64,000 nucleotides of DNA, from the NCBI RefSeq assembly GCF_000276665.1, contig NW_004955417.1:17405798-17469797 (forward strand), given 5' to 3'. The DNA is from Chinchilla lanigera. Lineage: Eukaryota; Chordata; Mammalia; Rodentia; Chinchillidae. A program made the position numbers and the translations under genes. Shown here one piece after another: positions 46,601 through 57,694 of the stretch (position 1 is its first letter; each line of letters begins with the position of its first letter). The notes beneath the pieces were generated by a model. That model made no database searches, had not been told where the DNA came from, and was given only the letters and a program-made list of their open reading frames with translations.

Positions 46601-48560
46601 TGTCATCCAGAAGAGATTTGATGTGGCAAGTTATATAGCCCTTATTATTAAATCAGAGCTATAAAAATAACACATTATTCTCCTAGAAAATGGATATATG
46701 TATATAAGATTGTAAGCTTTCAGCGTGTTAGCCTTGAAATTAACTGGTAACAATACATAAAAATGCACATTTCTAGTATAAAGATATAGAAATTTGAAAG
46801 CTCCCCATAATATGCAAAATGCATCTTCTCCCAGAAAGAGAAGTAATTATATCATGCTTTGTAATTTAAGTGTTTCATTTAAGAACTGATCTCAACTGAG
46901 TTCAAACCAATAACACTTAAGTATTCAGGAAATGTAAATACCTGAAGCAACAAAAAATCTCAGTGGGCATGATATATGTTTTTTAGGCAGGTAACATTAT
47001 AAGAGGTATTTTAAACTATTCTTTCATTTCCAAGAATCAGAGGATTTAGCAAAAGATATTATTGTTTCTCGTTAGGACAGTTAAAAAGAGATTTGATCAT
47101 TTTTTGCAAGAGCCACTCAAAAGGAATATGATCCCAAGGAATACCAAAATTAATTATGTAAGGAAAATGTCATATGTCTAAATCACTTACTTCATAGATG
47201 AAGAGGTAGTCATAGGTTAGCTTTAGTGCTGTCAATTTTTTTTTTTTTTTTGCCAAAATTTATAAGCAGAAGTTAACTTGGTCCAGTTTATTCTTCTTTG
47301 TCATTTTCCAAAATTAAATGAAAATGTACCTGAGGCAATTGTAAGCTTCAAAACTGGAGATAGGGAGGAAATATCAGTTCCATCTTTGCTTCCCCACTTC
47401 GTAACTTGTGTATTCCTATTTTCTTTTTTTCCTCTGGGTCATATTCCAAGATGGTTTTAAGAAGTGGATTTTACTATATGTAAAATAATCACTGATATTA
47501 ATCAATCATTCAGCTGATATCTATACCTCTTCTCCTCCATGACAATCTACCCGAGCCTGCAAGAAGACAGGGTGGCCTAGAATTCCCTTGAGTACATTCT
47601 GACAAACAAGAAAACATTATCGGGGGTAGTTAGAAAAGACAAAGCACCTTGATAATTTTCAGTGATCACTGCCAAAGCCCCCAGTTTTCTAATCTCCTTG
47701 TTACACTCAGACATGCCGTACCAGGCAGTGAACTTCAGGAATGTTGTGTCATTCCAATATTTTATTAGCAGAGTCTCACATATTCATGAATATGGAAGTA
47801 CCCAGAGTTAATTTTCAAATTTTTGTTGTCCTAGATGTTCCATCTTGGGTGGACCTAGCCCAAGTGTCTATTGAAAATGTGTTATATAGCATAGAATAAA
47901 TTGGGCTGTGCCATTATCTGGAAATCATCTAGTATAAATAGACAGTAAAAGTCCTTAAGTAATTTGAAACACTGTTTTAAAAAAAAACCTCACACTTTTT
48001 AATTTGGACCTCAGTGGGAGTTGATGTCTAGTCATGGTTTTTCCAGAAGCCACTATCATGTACGGGTTTAGTTTTCTTTTCAAGCACACTAAATACACAT
48101 TCTAAAATTTTTGGATAACTAATTTGCATAATAAATAATAATTTTACTCTAGTACATTTCTACTTTGAACTTTTCTTTATCACCAAAAGCATATGGGTTG
48201 AAATATTATCAAAAATAGAATTTTCAGTCATCAAGGGACAAAGCTTTCTAATCAAATCTGCCCTGGCTAAGGCAAACTACTGCCTGAACACATTTCATTT
48301 AAGAAGAGAGTGCTGTGGGACATTTTCTGTTGCACTTTGGAATTGTATCTTGTACAGATTAGTTTATATTAGAGGATTAACTTTATCTCTTATATATGAC
48401 ATCTGGCATCTATCATTTCAGTCTTGTTTTACTCTTTAATTCATAAATGTTCAACGTTGTATGTACTTGGGCTGTCATATGGGTAGCAGTCTGCAATATT
48501 TACTATTTAATTTGTAGGGCTTTAGATCCCTTGAAATCAAAAGCTTACAAAATAGATTTA
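43630..48560. other. Mostly unique non-coding region
   Basis: No gene is supported. 'TATAAAACCCCCAAATAAAC' (44003-44022) pairs a TATA-like box and an AATAAA signal closely and may be another LTR scrap. An AT-rich TATATG patch lies near 45640-45675 and a poly(T) run at 47236-47252. Open frames at 44929-45117, 45741-45950 and 46084-46284 have no motif. Confidence 0.45.
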
Positions 48561-48576
48561 AGAGTACAAAAGGGTG

Positions 48577-48685
48577 GGCTGGGGATTTAGCTCAGTGGCA
48601 CAGCACCTGCCTGGCAAGCACAAGGTCGTGAGTTCGATCCCCGGTACTGGAAAAAAAACAAAACAACAACAACAAAAAAAAAACA
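48577..48685 (+). mobile_element. ID-type tRNA-derived SINE with TSD
   Basis: Well-preserved A box ('TTTAGCTCAGTGGCA') and B box ('GAGTTCGATCC') in a tRNA-like head, then an A-rich tail with CAA repeats. Flanks AGTACAAAAGGGTG (48563-48576) and AGTACCAAAGGGGTG (48686-48700) are a near-intact duplication. It is the best sense ID copy in the window. Confidence 0.93.
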
Positions 48686-48700
48686 AGTACCAAAGGGGTG

Positions 48701-49940
48701 CATATCTTATTAAGAGAATTTTGGTGGTCATGGAAAGGATGAAGGTTTAAGCTGAGAACTCAGCCGTGAGGGGACATATGTCCCAAACAGCACCTCAGGA
48801 GTGGTGTAGCACAGCCCTTGTTCTATTATGAGCAAGTATTAGTCTAAGAAGTCCACACTATCAACAAGGCTTGCTCTTGTCCCTGGATAATACCACTACC
48901 TCCAGGTATCTCAACATTGCTTCCTTTCAATGTCTCCTACTGTGGAGTTTGGGTAAGCACATCTGTGTAGAGTGTAGTTCATGAACTTGCTCACTTTTGA
49001 CTGGGTGCCCCAGGCACGAGTTGCTAGCATTTTTAGATTCTGTGGCATGTGATAACCAACAGTGGAAAGAATTTCAGCTAATGCACAACTGAAAAAAGGG
49101 ACACATATTTATGCAATCCCATAAACTAGTCTACCTGCACAGCAGCCATCTGAGATGGGATGCTGGCCGTCAGAGTCAGATAAAGTTGGAGAAATTGAAC
49201 ATAAATTCTGTTATATGAGATCTCTGTTTTTGAGAGTATCCAGGTGCTTAAATCATTGTTATGATAATGGACAGTTGTGTTAATTTTTTAGAGAGATAAT
49301 TTTAAGGTAACTGTCATCTTTCAATTCTATAATAGTGAAAATATTAGCATTATACCTGTAGGGAAAAAAAACAGAAAAAGAAACAATGAAAGAAAAAGGA
49401 AAGATATTAACTAGAATATAAATGGTTTTTAAAAGATTATGATGAAAATCAGATAATTTTGTCTTAAAATATATACATTATAGTCAAGCATGCATAATAT
49501 GTTCTATGTCTTGCTAAAAGGAAGAGGAATCTTTTCTTCTATTCATTAACCCTGTTAAACGAGGTTCTACTATTAAAATATAACGGGTTCATTTCTCTTT
49601 GAAGCTGTTCAGTGGTACTCAGATGTAGGCTGTACATATACAGTATTACAGTCTCAGTTCTTCAGAAGAGGAAATATAGGTAGAGAAAAAGAGCAAGAGA
49701 GTTTTCTTTGCCAAATCTGGTCCAACCTTGAAACAGAGCATGAGGTTGCCAGACTCCTGACCCCAAAGGGGCCACTAGTGCTCGATTGCTTCCATCCCTT
49801 TAGGAAGACACCTTTAAAGTCCCACTGGCTCCACTGCATTCCAAGAGTGTAGGGGAAAGAAGCTTCTGCCTGTCTATAAGTTATTCTCCTCCTTAAATTG
49901 ATCTGAGTTAGCTGGAAAAAATAGAGTTAAGGAGACCCTA
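48701..49940. other. Non-coding, nothing recognised
   Basis: Unique-looking sequence. The minus-strand frame at 49654-49839 has no motif. Confidence 0.5.
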
Positions 49941-50364
49941 TGTGATGTTGATTGTGTCAATTTGAATAAGAAAAACCTCCATAAAATCAGCTTAGTAATT
50001 CCACACCCTAGGGTGTGGAAGGCCCACCCTAGGGCTGTTTGTCACCTGAATGATATAAAGGGGAAATGAAGAAGAATGGATCCGCTTCTGTTTCCTTGGA
50101 GGAGCTCCATTCTTCACCTTCACCTTGGACATCATCTCCTGGCTTCCAGCACAGACTCACCAGCCTCCTGATATGGACTCCCATGAGACACTGCAGTGAG
50201 CTCCAGTCCTTCAACTGAATCCTTTGGTCTCCAGTGTACAGACAGACCCTCTATGCTCTTCCACACCTGACCCTGTGGGTGGCCACTCTGAGGCAACCTT
50301 GGAAATTCTTATATATTTATATACCTTGTATTTTATGTTTCTCTAGTAAACACTGACTGATACA
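49941..50364 (+). mobile_element. ERVL-type (MLT2-like) LTR
   Basis: TGTGATGTTGATTGTGTCAA...CACTGACTGATACA, with 'GGCCCACCCTAGGGCTGTTT', 'GAATGATATAAAGGGGAA' (a TATA-like site), 'TGATATGGACTCCCATGAGA' and 'GTCTCCAGTGTACAGACAGA'. It is the best preserved of the three related LTRs in the window and holds a perfect 22-bp palindrome at 49999-50020. Confidence 0.8.
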
Positions 50365-50768
50365 CTTTACATCTCTATAATTTTTAGCTTGCCAGTGTAC
50401 AGTATCAGTGTATATCAGCCCACTTAGGACCACCTATTTGTCAGTTTCATTCTTCTATTAGACCTTCATTCTTTCATAAGACTTTGTCTTATAAAGACAA
50501 CAGAAACACACAACTTAAAATAGAATTTCTGTGCAGTGGTGAGGATTTTTAAAAAATTCATTGTCTCCTTCTCCATCTCTTTTCTCCCTTTATTTCTTCC
50601 TTCCTTCTCTCCATATTGCTTTCATGAAGAGGCCAAATATGATTATTAGCTATTTCTGACACCTATACAAGGGAGTGGAAAGATCTCTCAAGCTATGGTT
50701 TTCAACATCCTCAGACAAATTTCTGTATATTCTATGATACCTCTTCCATCTGTGGAATGCAAGAAAGG
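50365..50768. other. Non-coding, nothing recognised
   Basis: Unique-looking with a CT-rich patch at 50565-50610. Confidence 0.5.
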
Positions 50769-50777
50769 TATGCATTT

Positions 50778-50874
50778 ATTTTTGTTTGTTTTCCTTCCAG
50801 TACAGGAATTGAACTCATGACCTTGCGCTTACCAGGCAGGCACTGTGCTGCTGAGATAAATCCCCAGCCCCAAA
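50778..50874 (-). mobile_element. ID-type SINE, antisense, with TSD
   Basis: 'CAGTACAGGAATTGAACTCA', 'GACCTTGCGCTTACCAGG' and 'GCTGAGATAAATCCCCAGCCC' are the reverse complement of a full ID core. TATGCATTT flanks it at 50769-50777 and 50875-50883. Confidence 0.9.
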
Positions 50875-51029
50875 TATGCATTTTTAAAGAAATGTATGTA
50901 AATTATCTGACAAATAATAGCCATTCCCAAATGAGTGGCTATTAGCACTGTTACTTTATTCCAGCGTATAGAATGCTTGGACTCCTCTGGGTGTTCTAAA
51001 GTAAGTTGTTATTATGTGTCACCATCTTG

Positions 51030-51250
51030 AAAACAGGAAAAGGGGAGCAACGGAGGGAGCAGGGGGAGAAGGAGGAAGGAACAAGAAAAAAACAGAGAAT
51101 GGAAGGAATAAATGCAAGTAAAGGTTTTGTAAATAAGAAGGGGAAGAAGGTGTGAAGGGAGGGGAGGGAATGGGGGAAAAGCAAGATATATCATACATAG
51201 GCACAAATTCCCTCCAATGGATGCTACTGTTATGTGTATCTAAAATGAAT
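51030..51250 (+). mobile_element. L1 3' UTR fragment (purine-rich)
   Basis: A GGA/GGGA-rich tract is followed by 'AAGCAAGATATATCATACATA' and 'TGGATGCTACTGTTATGTGT', the usual ending of L1 3' UTRs. The pyrimidine-rich frames on the opposite strand are compositional. Confidence 0.6.
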
Positions 51251-51254
51251 CAGT

Positions 51255-52585
51255 AAAGAAAAAAGAGCTTTTGTTACTGCTGCTCACTAGCAATGGTCTT
51301 GAGGGACTTTTGTGCTGGTGTACTGAGGTCGCTGGAACCCTGTCCTCTGCTACATTTGGGGAAGCTTCACTCAGGAGAGAGCACACTGGATCTCGCATCT
51401 GGGCCTCCGTCGGGCAACTTCTTTGGAGAATGATCAACTACTTCTTCAGAGAGTGTGTGATGCTCTGATTTAGCATGCTTGTTGGAGCCTTTTGGAACAT
51501 TTCTTGCCTATATGAACTTTCCTTTTGTAAAATTTATCCTAGCTTCCATGACTGTGGGCAAATCCCCATGAGTCAATGAAGGACTTTGAAAATCTTTGCA
51601 AACCATACCACTCGAATATTTTTAAGGACCTTGTTGGCTGCTATTTGATAATTCTGAAATACCATGGCTTATGTTTTCCTGGTTGCCTTATAGAGATGAC
51701 CATCCAACTTCTGTTCCATTTGTGAGGGTTGGCATAGTCTGAACCGTACCATGAATAAATAGAGCAGTGGCTGTGGATAATAGCACTTCTATTTTGGATT
51801 CCATTTCACAATAATGAATTTGACCCTTGGATTCTCTCAGGAAATATGTGCAGTTCAGCTGCATCAGGAAAAATGCATTTTATGGGCTGCACTGAGTATT
51901 TAATATAGACTGACTTCACAATGAGAGTACTACTTTAAGGCTTCCCTCCACTGTTTCATTGCGGAAATAGATTTTTAGGAGATAGAAAACAATGATGTAA
52001 TGGCAGCTTCAAAGAAGTACCCCAAAGTCCCTGTTGTCTAACAGAGCTATACAAACATTCTCTGTCCTTCTTCAATATATTTCATTTAAATTGACTTTCA
52101 ACCCTTCAAAAACACAGTGAAACTATTCAGAAATGATATTTATTATCAGAATGAAAATAATTATTAAAGGAAAACTAAGATCTTCCATTAAATTTTACTG
52201 GTCTTTCACTGTGATTAAATCTTGTTAAAAAGATACGTTAGCTAGTGGAAAAACAGCGAGTAACTGGTATCTGACAGCTATTGCTAATAAGACACCTGCA
52301 TAGTATTTGATAAGAACTTGCTACAAGTGGGGTGTGTCCTGCAGACCTATCCTCATGTTCTAAGAAGACAGAGATGCAAAGGTCATTGAATATTTATGTG
52401 TGTACTAGGAGTTTGAATATTTTCATGAATGACAGTGTTTTCCACTGTTAGGTAAGATGTTTGGATGAATTTGCTATTCAAGAGTAGAGTGATAAGAATC
52501 ATAATTTTGCATTTGTGTTTGGAGCCATTTCTTTTGATGAGATTTTTTGATAAATTTTTATTTTCTTTCTTAGTACGTGTTTGCA
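51255..52585. other. Non-coding, nothing recognised
   Basis: Unique-looking sequence. A pair of overlapping frames on both strands at 51240-51468 has no family resemblance. Confidence 0.45.
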
Positions 52586-52589
52586 ATAA

Positions 52590-53050
52590 GTAATGATTAT
52601 GCATGTCATTCTTGTGGGGAGTTGGTACATGTCCATAGCACACCTTTAGCACTTTTATCCTCTTTCCTTCCCTTCCTTCCTCTCCTTCAATCTCTTAGTT
52701 CTCTTCTCCTTTAGCAAGAGTTACATTTCCCTGTTTCCTATTTTTTTTGTCTCTTTAATTTTTTGCACTTTGGGTTTCTCATAAAAGAGAAGGGAGGTGA
52801 TATTTAAACTCATGTGTCTGATTTATTTCACATAACATTAATCTCAAAATGCATCCAGTTTCCTATAAATAACTCAAGTCTACCCTTACTTATGGCAGTA
52901 CCCCATTGTGTAAGAATACCATTTTCCTCATCCACTCATCTGTTAGTAAACCAATAAACCACTTCCAAGATTTAGCTATTATAAATTGTGCTGCTATGAG
53001 CACAGGGATGCATGTGTTGCTCTTGCAGATTCCTTTAAGCTTGTTTCTAC
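52590..53050 (-). mobile_element. L1 3' end, antisense
   Basis: A pyrimidine-rich 3' UTR (52655-52790) is followed by 'TCATCCACTCATCTGTTAGT', 'TTAGCTATTATAAATTGTGC' and 'GCTATGAGCACAGGGATGCA', which are the reverse complements of conserved text at the end of L1 ORF2. Confidence 0.78.
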
Positions 53051-53054
53051 CTGA

Positions 53055-53675
53055 TGATGCATACAGGAAAGTGATCATTCACTGGCAGGAAAATGATCAC
53101 TCATGGTTCAGTACATTTTCAGGGAAGGAAATAAATATGAAAATAATTCCCCTCACATCAAATATTATCTGATGGGTGCTTGAATAATTATCTATTATTC
53201 CCACAGCAAATTTTATTTGGAAATATAAAAGCCAAGGCTAAGGGTCAAAAGTCAGTCAGAGACAGCTGTTCTGCACCCACACCAAATCATCTAAAAATAG
53301 AAAAGACTGGATTATCCCGTCTTCACTGGCTAAGTCATATTTACTGTCCTTAATAGTTCAGAGCAAGTAGAAAGGCCTGGGAGGCAAGAAAATGTTTTGA
53401 ATGTGAGTCATTTTTCAACCTAAATCAGTTCACAGTTTATTGTTTTTAAGCACTGTGCCCGGTAAAATTTATGAGAACTCTGGAGCAGTGATCTGTGCTC
53501 TGCAGAAGAATTCTCAGAGCTTATGGCTGGACCTGGTTCCCTTCCTTTTCTTGCTGGCAAGTTTCAAAAAAAAACAAAATAAAACTGTAGAATGTGCAGG
53601 AAATTCTAGGTTCTGAGACAGAGCAGAACTGTCTGAAGCAGTCTGACCTTGTTCCTGTACTTCTTAGGGAATATA
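53055..53675. other. Non-coding, nothing recognised
   Basis: Unique-looking, with no signature seen. Confidence 0.5.
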
Positions 53676-53681
53676 GCATCT

Positions 53682-53951
53682 TTAACTAGGGAGGAAGTGC
53701 TCACGATTGCCTACGCTTTTATCCTTTTCTTCTATGGAGACAGGATGTCCTTCAAACTTTCTCCAGTGAGCAACGGTGCCTGAGATATACAACCCAGGAA
53801 GGACTGGCTGGCGGGATTCCTTGGCAGTGGTACCTTGGACACAAGCATTCAGGACCCCACCCATGTTGGTGAGATGCTTGATCTCACAAGAATCAGACAA
53901 TTTACTCCCCAGGATGTGGAGCTCCTCCTCCACCAAGACCAGGCTCCTCAC
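53682..53951 (-). pseudogene. Unidentified coding-like frame, possible retrocopy
   Basis: An 89-codon frame on the minus strand in a locally GC-richer stretch. Coding-like features are an acidic LVEEELHILGSKLSDSCEI segment (residues 5-23), a GGVLNACVQGTTAKESRQP segment and a short WRKFEGHP stretch. The opposite strand is also open over much of the same bases, which weakens the case. I recognise no family. No poly(A) tail or TSD was found. It could be a decayed exon or processed fragment, or chance. Confidence 0.25.
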
Positions 53952-54309
53952 CTGCCTAGAATTCTGGGATGGAGGTGTGATTCTTCACTGTCTCATTTGA
54001 GTTATTGTGACAGAATCATTTTTGTATTTCTTTATTCCCGAGGACTTTGGATTGTCCTTTGAGAGCATCTAGCATTTTTCTCTAAAATGTTGGTATATTG
54101 TGCTGCTCACAGCAGCACAATCAAATGTTGATGGGAAAACTACAGTAACAGTAGGCTTTCTCTATGGGATAAAACAAGTGGGAAGCCTAGAGTCCCTTGC
54201 CACTTACACAGGAATTTTGTAACCACCAAGAACAGGTAGATGAGGTAGTTAGTCTGTGCTCAACATATTAGAGAATCCCATGGAAAGATTTTCACATCTC
54301 TAGATCGTT

Positions 54310-54314
<5 letters not shown>

Positions 54315-54346
<32 letters not shown>
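54315..54346. repeat. (GT)16 microsatellite
   Basis: Uninterrupted GT dinucleotide run; followed by an AT/AC-rich alternating stretch to about 54450. Confidence 0.97.
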
Positions 54347-54348
<2 letters not shown>

Positions 54349-54543
54349 GCCTATATAAATATGCACATACAATTACATGCATTCACATATACACATAGAT
54401 ACGCATAGACATGTATGTATATGTGCCTATGTGTTTGCATATATATAAAATATCTACACTTTAGATATTATACAATGTATTTATGTATTTACAGATTAGC
54501 TCATAATTTTCAGAGGATCCAGTGCTGACAGAAGGATACTCTT

Positions 54544-54712
54544 TGTTTCTTTGCTTTTGTCTTTTTGAGACAGGGTTTTGCTGTGCATTTCAGGCTGGCC
54601 TTGAGCTTGGGCTGGCAGCTTTGTAGCTTAGGCTGGTCTCAAACTTGCAATGATCCTCCTGCCTCAGGCTACAGAGTGCTGGGGTTACAGGCAAGCGCCA
54701 CTGCACCAGGCC
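54544..54712 (-). mobile_element. B1-type SINE with internal duplication, antisense, TSD
   Basis: 'GAGACAGGGTTTTGCTGTG', 'CAGGCTGGCCTTGAGCTTGG', 'TTAGGCTGGTCTCAAACTTG', 'GATCCTCCTGCCTCAGGC' and 'GTGCTGGGGTTACAGGCAAG' give a complete antisense B1 with the GGCTGGCCT block doubled, as in rodent quasi-dimeric B1. AGAAGGATACTCTT and AGAAGAATACTCTT flank it (one mismatch). Confidence 0.93.
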
Positions 54713-54837
54713 AGAAGAATACTCTTGAATTATCAATGTGTGATGATGGACTGGCATCATATTTTACTCACAAGCACATTATGTTTTCTAGGATAAGACA
54801 GTTTGTAACTTTACCATTTTTCCTTTAAAGCAGTGGT

Positions 54838-54905
54838 ATAGATCTTTCTATATGTATATGTATGCATATATACACGCATATATACATGTATATATACATA
54901 TATTT
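54838..54905. repeat. Alternating TATG/TATA/CATA tract
   Basis: A self-complementary purine-pyrimidine stretch ('ATATACACGCATATATACAT') able to form cruciforms. Confidence 0.85.
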
Positions 54906-54934
54906 TAAAACTTACTGTGATAATAATAGTATTA

Positions 54935-55180
54935 ACTACATTTTTGAGTGTTCTAGTCATTATGTGAGGTATGTCGCAGACATCTGTGGAATTCTCAGTG
55001 TTACTCTACATACTAAGTTGACACTGTTACTATGATTCAGAAGGGTAGAAAACTGAAGCTCAGATCATTTAATAATCTGCACATTATTACTTACTTAGAA
55101 ATATGTGGATTCATGAGTAAAACCCAGCGATATCTGAATGAAGATCATGTTCTTTTTGCTGATCCAGGATGCACCATTTG
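54935..55180 (-). repeat. MIR-type SINE relic, antisense
   Basis: 'GAAAACTGAAGCTCAGATCA', 'TTACTTACTTAGAAATATG' and a degenerate downstream core follow the antisense MIR order. It is weak and diverged. Confidence 0.5.
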
Positions 55181-55214
55181 TCATTAATTTGTGTACGTGT
55201 ACTTGCGTGCATGT

Positions 55215-55460
55215 GTATGTACATGTGTATCTGTGTCTGTGATACTGGGGATTAAACCTGGGACCTCCACACTGAACTACATCTCCCTCCATTTTTATGT
55301 TATTTATTTATCTATTTTTGAGATAGGATCTCTCCGTGTAGTTCAGGCTGGCCTTGAACTCACTATGTAGCCAAGGCTGGCCTTAAGCTCACAGCGATCT
55401 TCCTGCCTCAGCCTCTGAAGTATTGAGATCACAGTTGTGTACTACCACTCCCAGCCTATG
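55215..55460 (-). mobile_element. ID+B1 composite (B4-like) SINE, antisense
   Basis: An antisense ID-like half ('GATACTGGGGATTAAACCTG', 'GAACTACATCTCCCTCC') is followed by an antisense B1-like half with a doubled segment ('AGGCTGGCCTTGAACTCAC', then 'AAGGCTGGCCTTAAGCTCAC') and 'CTTCCTGCCTCAGCCTCTG'. Fusion of a tRNA-derived and a 7SL-derived part in this order is the layout of rodent B4-type SINEs. Confidence 0.78.
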
Positions 55461-55467
55461 TTTATTA

Positions 55468-55586
55468 TTTTAAAACAGGGTTTTGCTAGGTCACTAAGCT
55501 GTGTAGGCTGGGCTTAAACTTGTGATCCTCCTACCTCAGCCTCCCAGAGTACTGGTATTACAGGAATACACCAGCATGCCTGGATG
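55468..55586 (-). mobile_element. B1-type SINE, antisense
   Basis: 'AAACAGGGTTTTGCTAGGTC', 'TAGGCTGGGCTTAAACTTG', 'GATCCTCCTACCTCAGCC' and 'ACTGGTATTACAGGAATAC'. It lies directly next to the B4-like element, so two insertions or a nested pair. Confidence 0.8.
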
Positions 55587-55866
55587 GTCATTAAAATTTT
55601 AAACGTGATTGTTTGCTCAGTTCTCTTTTCTTCATGGGAGCTGATAAGTTGGAAAAACAATTAGCAATAAGTTTTCTGAGTCTAATGTAGCAGTCCTGCT
55701 ATATAATGCATGTCTTTAATGGAAAAATAATTCCAGTAGTCATGACACATCCCTATGGAGGAATAAATGGGTGCTTTAAAAATATTTAGTGACTCTCTGA
55801 CAAAGGCATAATGCTGACTAATGAGGAGTCCCCAAAGATCTGCCAAGCTTTATTTTTTCCTTTCCT

Positions 55867-55872
<6 letters not shown>

Positions 55873-55917
<45 letters not shown>
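55873..55917. repeat. (GA)n microsatellite
   Basis: About 22 uninterrupted GA units. A 98-codon frame that crosses it is Arg-Glu repeat and not a gene. Confidence 0.97.
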
Positions 55918-55924
<7 letters not shown>

Positions 55925-56750
55925 GGAAAAGATGCCCATGCTGACTTGCATAAGAGTTGCTATAGTAACTTTCAAGCAGGCACTAGAGACAAACTACTAA
56001 TTGTAACCTTTATCTTCACAACAGCAATATGCTTTATAGGTTATGAGAGCTGTGTGTCATTCATATCCTCAAGGTGTTTGCTAAATTATGAAGTCAGAAT
56101 AACTTAACATTGAAATCACAGTCTCTCATGAAGAATTTGTATTTTTTTGAGACAATAAAAGAATGATTACTTCATCTTTAGTTTAGATTGTTGGAGAATG
56201 AGATCAGATATGACAGTAATGTTATTTTAAATGCTCTAAGAATTTAGCAGAACAATAATATTTTCTTTTTCATTCTTCCCACTTGAATTTATCAAGTACT
56301 ACTCTGCTCACATTTTTCAACAGTATTCTCATAAAAAGTTAAGGGAAAAATTGGATTAGTGAGCTTTTATAATTCAAGTAAAAGTGCATTCTTGCTTCTT
56401 ATCTACATATGTTTTAAATTCTTTTTCTTTTGGGCTGATTTTGATGGTGCATGGTAGATGGGCAACAGTTTAAACTTTAATGGTCATTTGGTATCTATAG
56501 GCTTGGAAATCTCAGAAGTATTAGATAATCAGACCAAAGGTGTAATATCACTTGAAGGCCTCCTATTATAAGACAGGGTCCACAGGCAGGCGGAGGGCGA
56601 GTCCTGTCTTAGCTATATTAGAAGTAGCTTTTATTCCTGAGTGAGATCCGCACATCATTACTTTCATTCCTCATGAGCATGGAAGACCTAAAGCCAGAGT
56701 CTTTTGCTGATGTAAGTCTGCTTGAATAACAATATCTTAGCCTCCTGCTC
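55925..56750. other. Non-coding, nothing recognised
   Basis: AT-rich until about 56560, then GC-richer towards the 7SK pseudogene. No motif was seen. Confidence 0.5.
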
Positions 56751-56754
56751 AGAA

Positions 56755-57000
56755 GTTTCTCCTGAGAGAGTGTTTGGAGGTTCTAGCAAGGGAGTGCAGC
56801 TACTCATATACCCTGGACCGAGGAATGGTCCTCCTGTATCGAGGGTGGTTGTCCTTTTCGACCAAGTGGACAACTTCGGGAGAGATGCACATGGAGAGTT
56901 GAGGGAGGAAGGGAACACCCACCTAGCCAGCCAGATCAGCTGAATCAACCCTGACGATCATTGGGGTGACAGATGTCGCAGCCAGATCACCCTCACGTCC
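56755..57000 (-). pseudogene. RN7SK: 7SK RNA pseudogene, 3'-truncated, antisense
   Basis: Read on the minus strand from 57000, the sequence begins GGACGTGAGGGTGATCTGGC and continues 'TGCGACATCTGTCACCCCAA', 'CAGGGTTGATTCAGCTGATC', 'TGGCTGGCTAGGTGGGTGTT' and 'GCTAGAACCTCCAAACACTC'. This matches 7SK, the pol III RNA that holds P-TEFb in an inactive complex with HEXIM. It covers roughly the first 250 of about 330 nt; the 3' hairpin and terminal U-run are missing, and a short deletion lies near the break. Many changes are CpG decay, including the GCGC region and the GATC-flanking C. No upstream 7SK-type promoter (PSE/TATA) is seen, so it is a retropseudogene. Two chance frames overlap it. Confidence 0.93.
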
Positions 57001-57004
57001 ATTT

Positions 57005-57650
57005 CTAAAGAAATCTCTGGTTGAAACTTGATCCTGCTCTGACTGCTGTCTAATCTCTTAGGGACTGTGCATCCTTACCAATCCCATCGCCAGGGATAAG
57101 TGCATATTCTAGAATTTCCATTTTGATCTTCTTTGTCTCTTGGTAAAGGGATCCTAATCACCAATGAGCCTTATGACTGCATTACAGGATCTTCCAGTTA
57201 CCTCTCATCTCTTGAATAGTGAAGGTAACTCAGAATAGAAAACGCTTAGATTGAATAGCTCGGATGGGTTGGCTAATTTTTCACTAAAAATTTTCAGGAC
57301 TCCATTATGTTTATTTTGTCCATCGCTTGAATTTTTAAGTTTTTTTAAAGTTCAGGTGCTTTTCTTCTCACTTTTTGTCAAGGGACAGTCAAGAAGGAAT
57401 TCAAAGAGATGGAGAGGCAGTGGCTCCGTTAGCTTTTCCACAGATATTTGGTTTTGGATTAGGGATGCCGCTCAGTACCTGGGAATGTAGTGTTTATCAA
57501 ATAAAGCCATATTTATGTCTCTAGGATGAGGGTAGAAACTAGCCATCATAAACAAATAGAATCTAGATAGTAGACACTAGATGTCTAGCTGAACACCATC
57601 TGCAGGAGGCGTGTTATATTCCTGGGCTTCAGCTCAAGGAAAGAAACACA
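57005..57650. other. Non-coding, nothing recognised
   Basis: The plus-strand frame at 57251-57490 has no motif. Confidence 0.5.
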
Positions 57651-57656
57651 GTGTGA

Positions 57657-57689
57657 GCACTTCCTGTGCTAGCAGGTGACAGGAAGTGC
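57657..57689. promoter_or_regulatory. Hairpin with two inverted ETS-like sites
   Basis: Arms GCACTTCCTGT (57657-57667) and ACAGGAAGTGC (57679-57689) are perfectly complementary around an 11-bp spacer. Each arm contains the ETS-family core ACAGGAAGTG/CACTTCCTGT, so two factors could bind head to head. Regulatory use is inferred from the motif only. Confidence 0.45.
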
Positions 57690-57694
57690 ATGCT

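Noticed and set aside
55811..56107. 98-codon frame with Arg-Glu repeat
   Set aside because: Produced by the (GA)n microsatellite.
56688..56948. Overlapping open frames on both strands
   Set aside because: They lie within and beside the 7SK RNA pseudogene; the non-coding match explains the sequence better.
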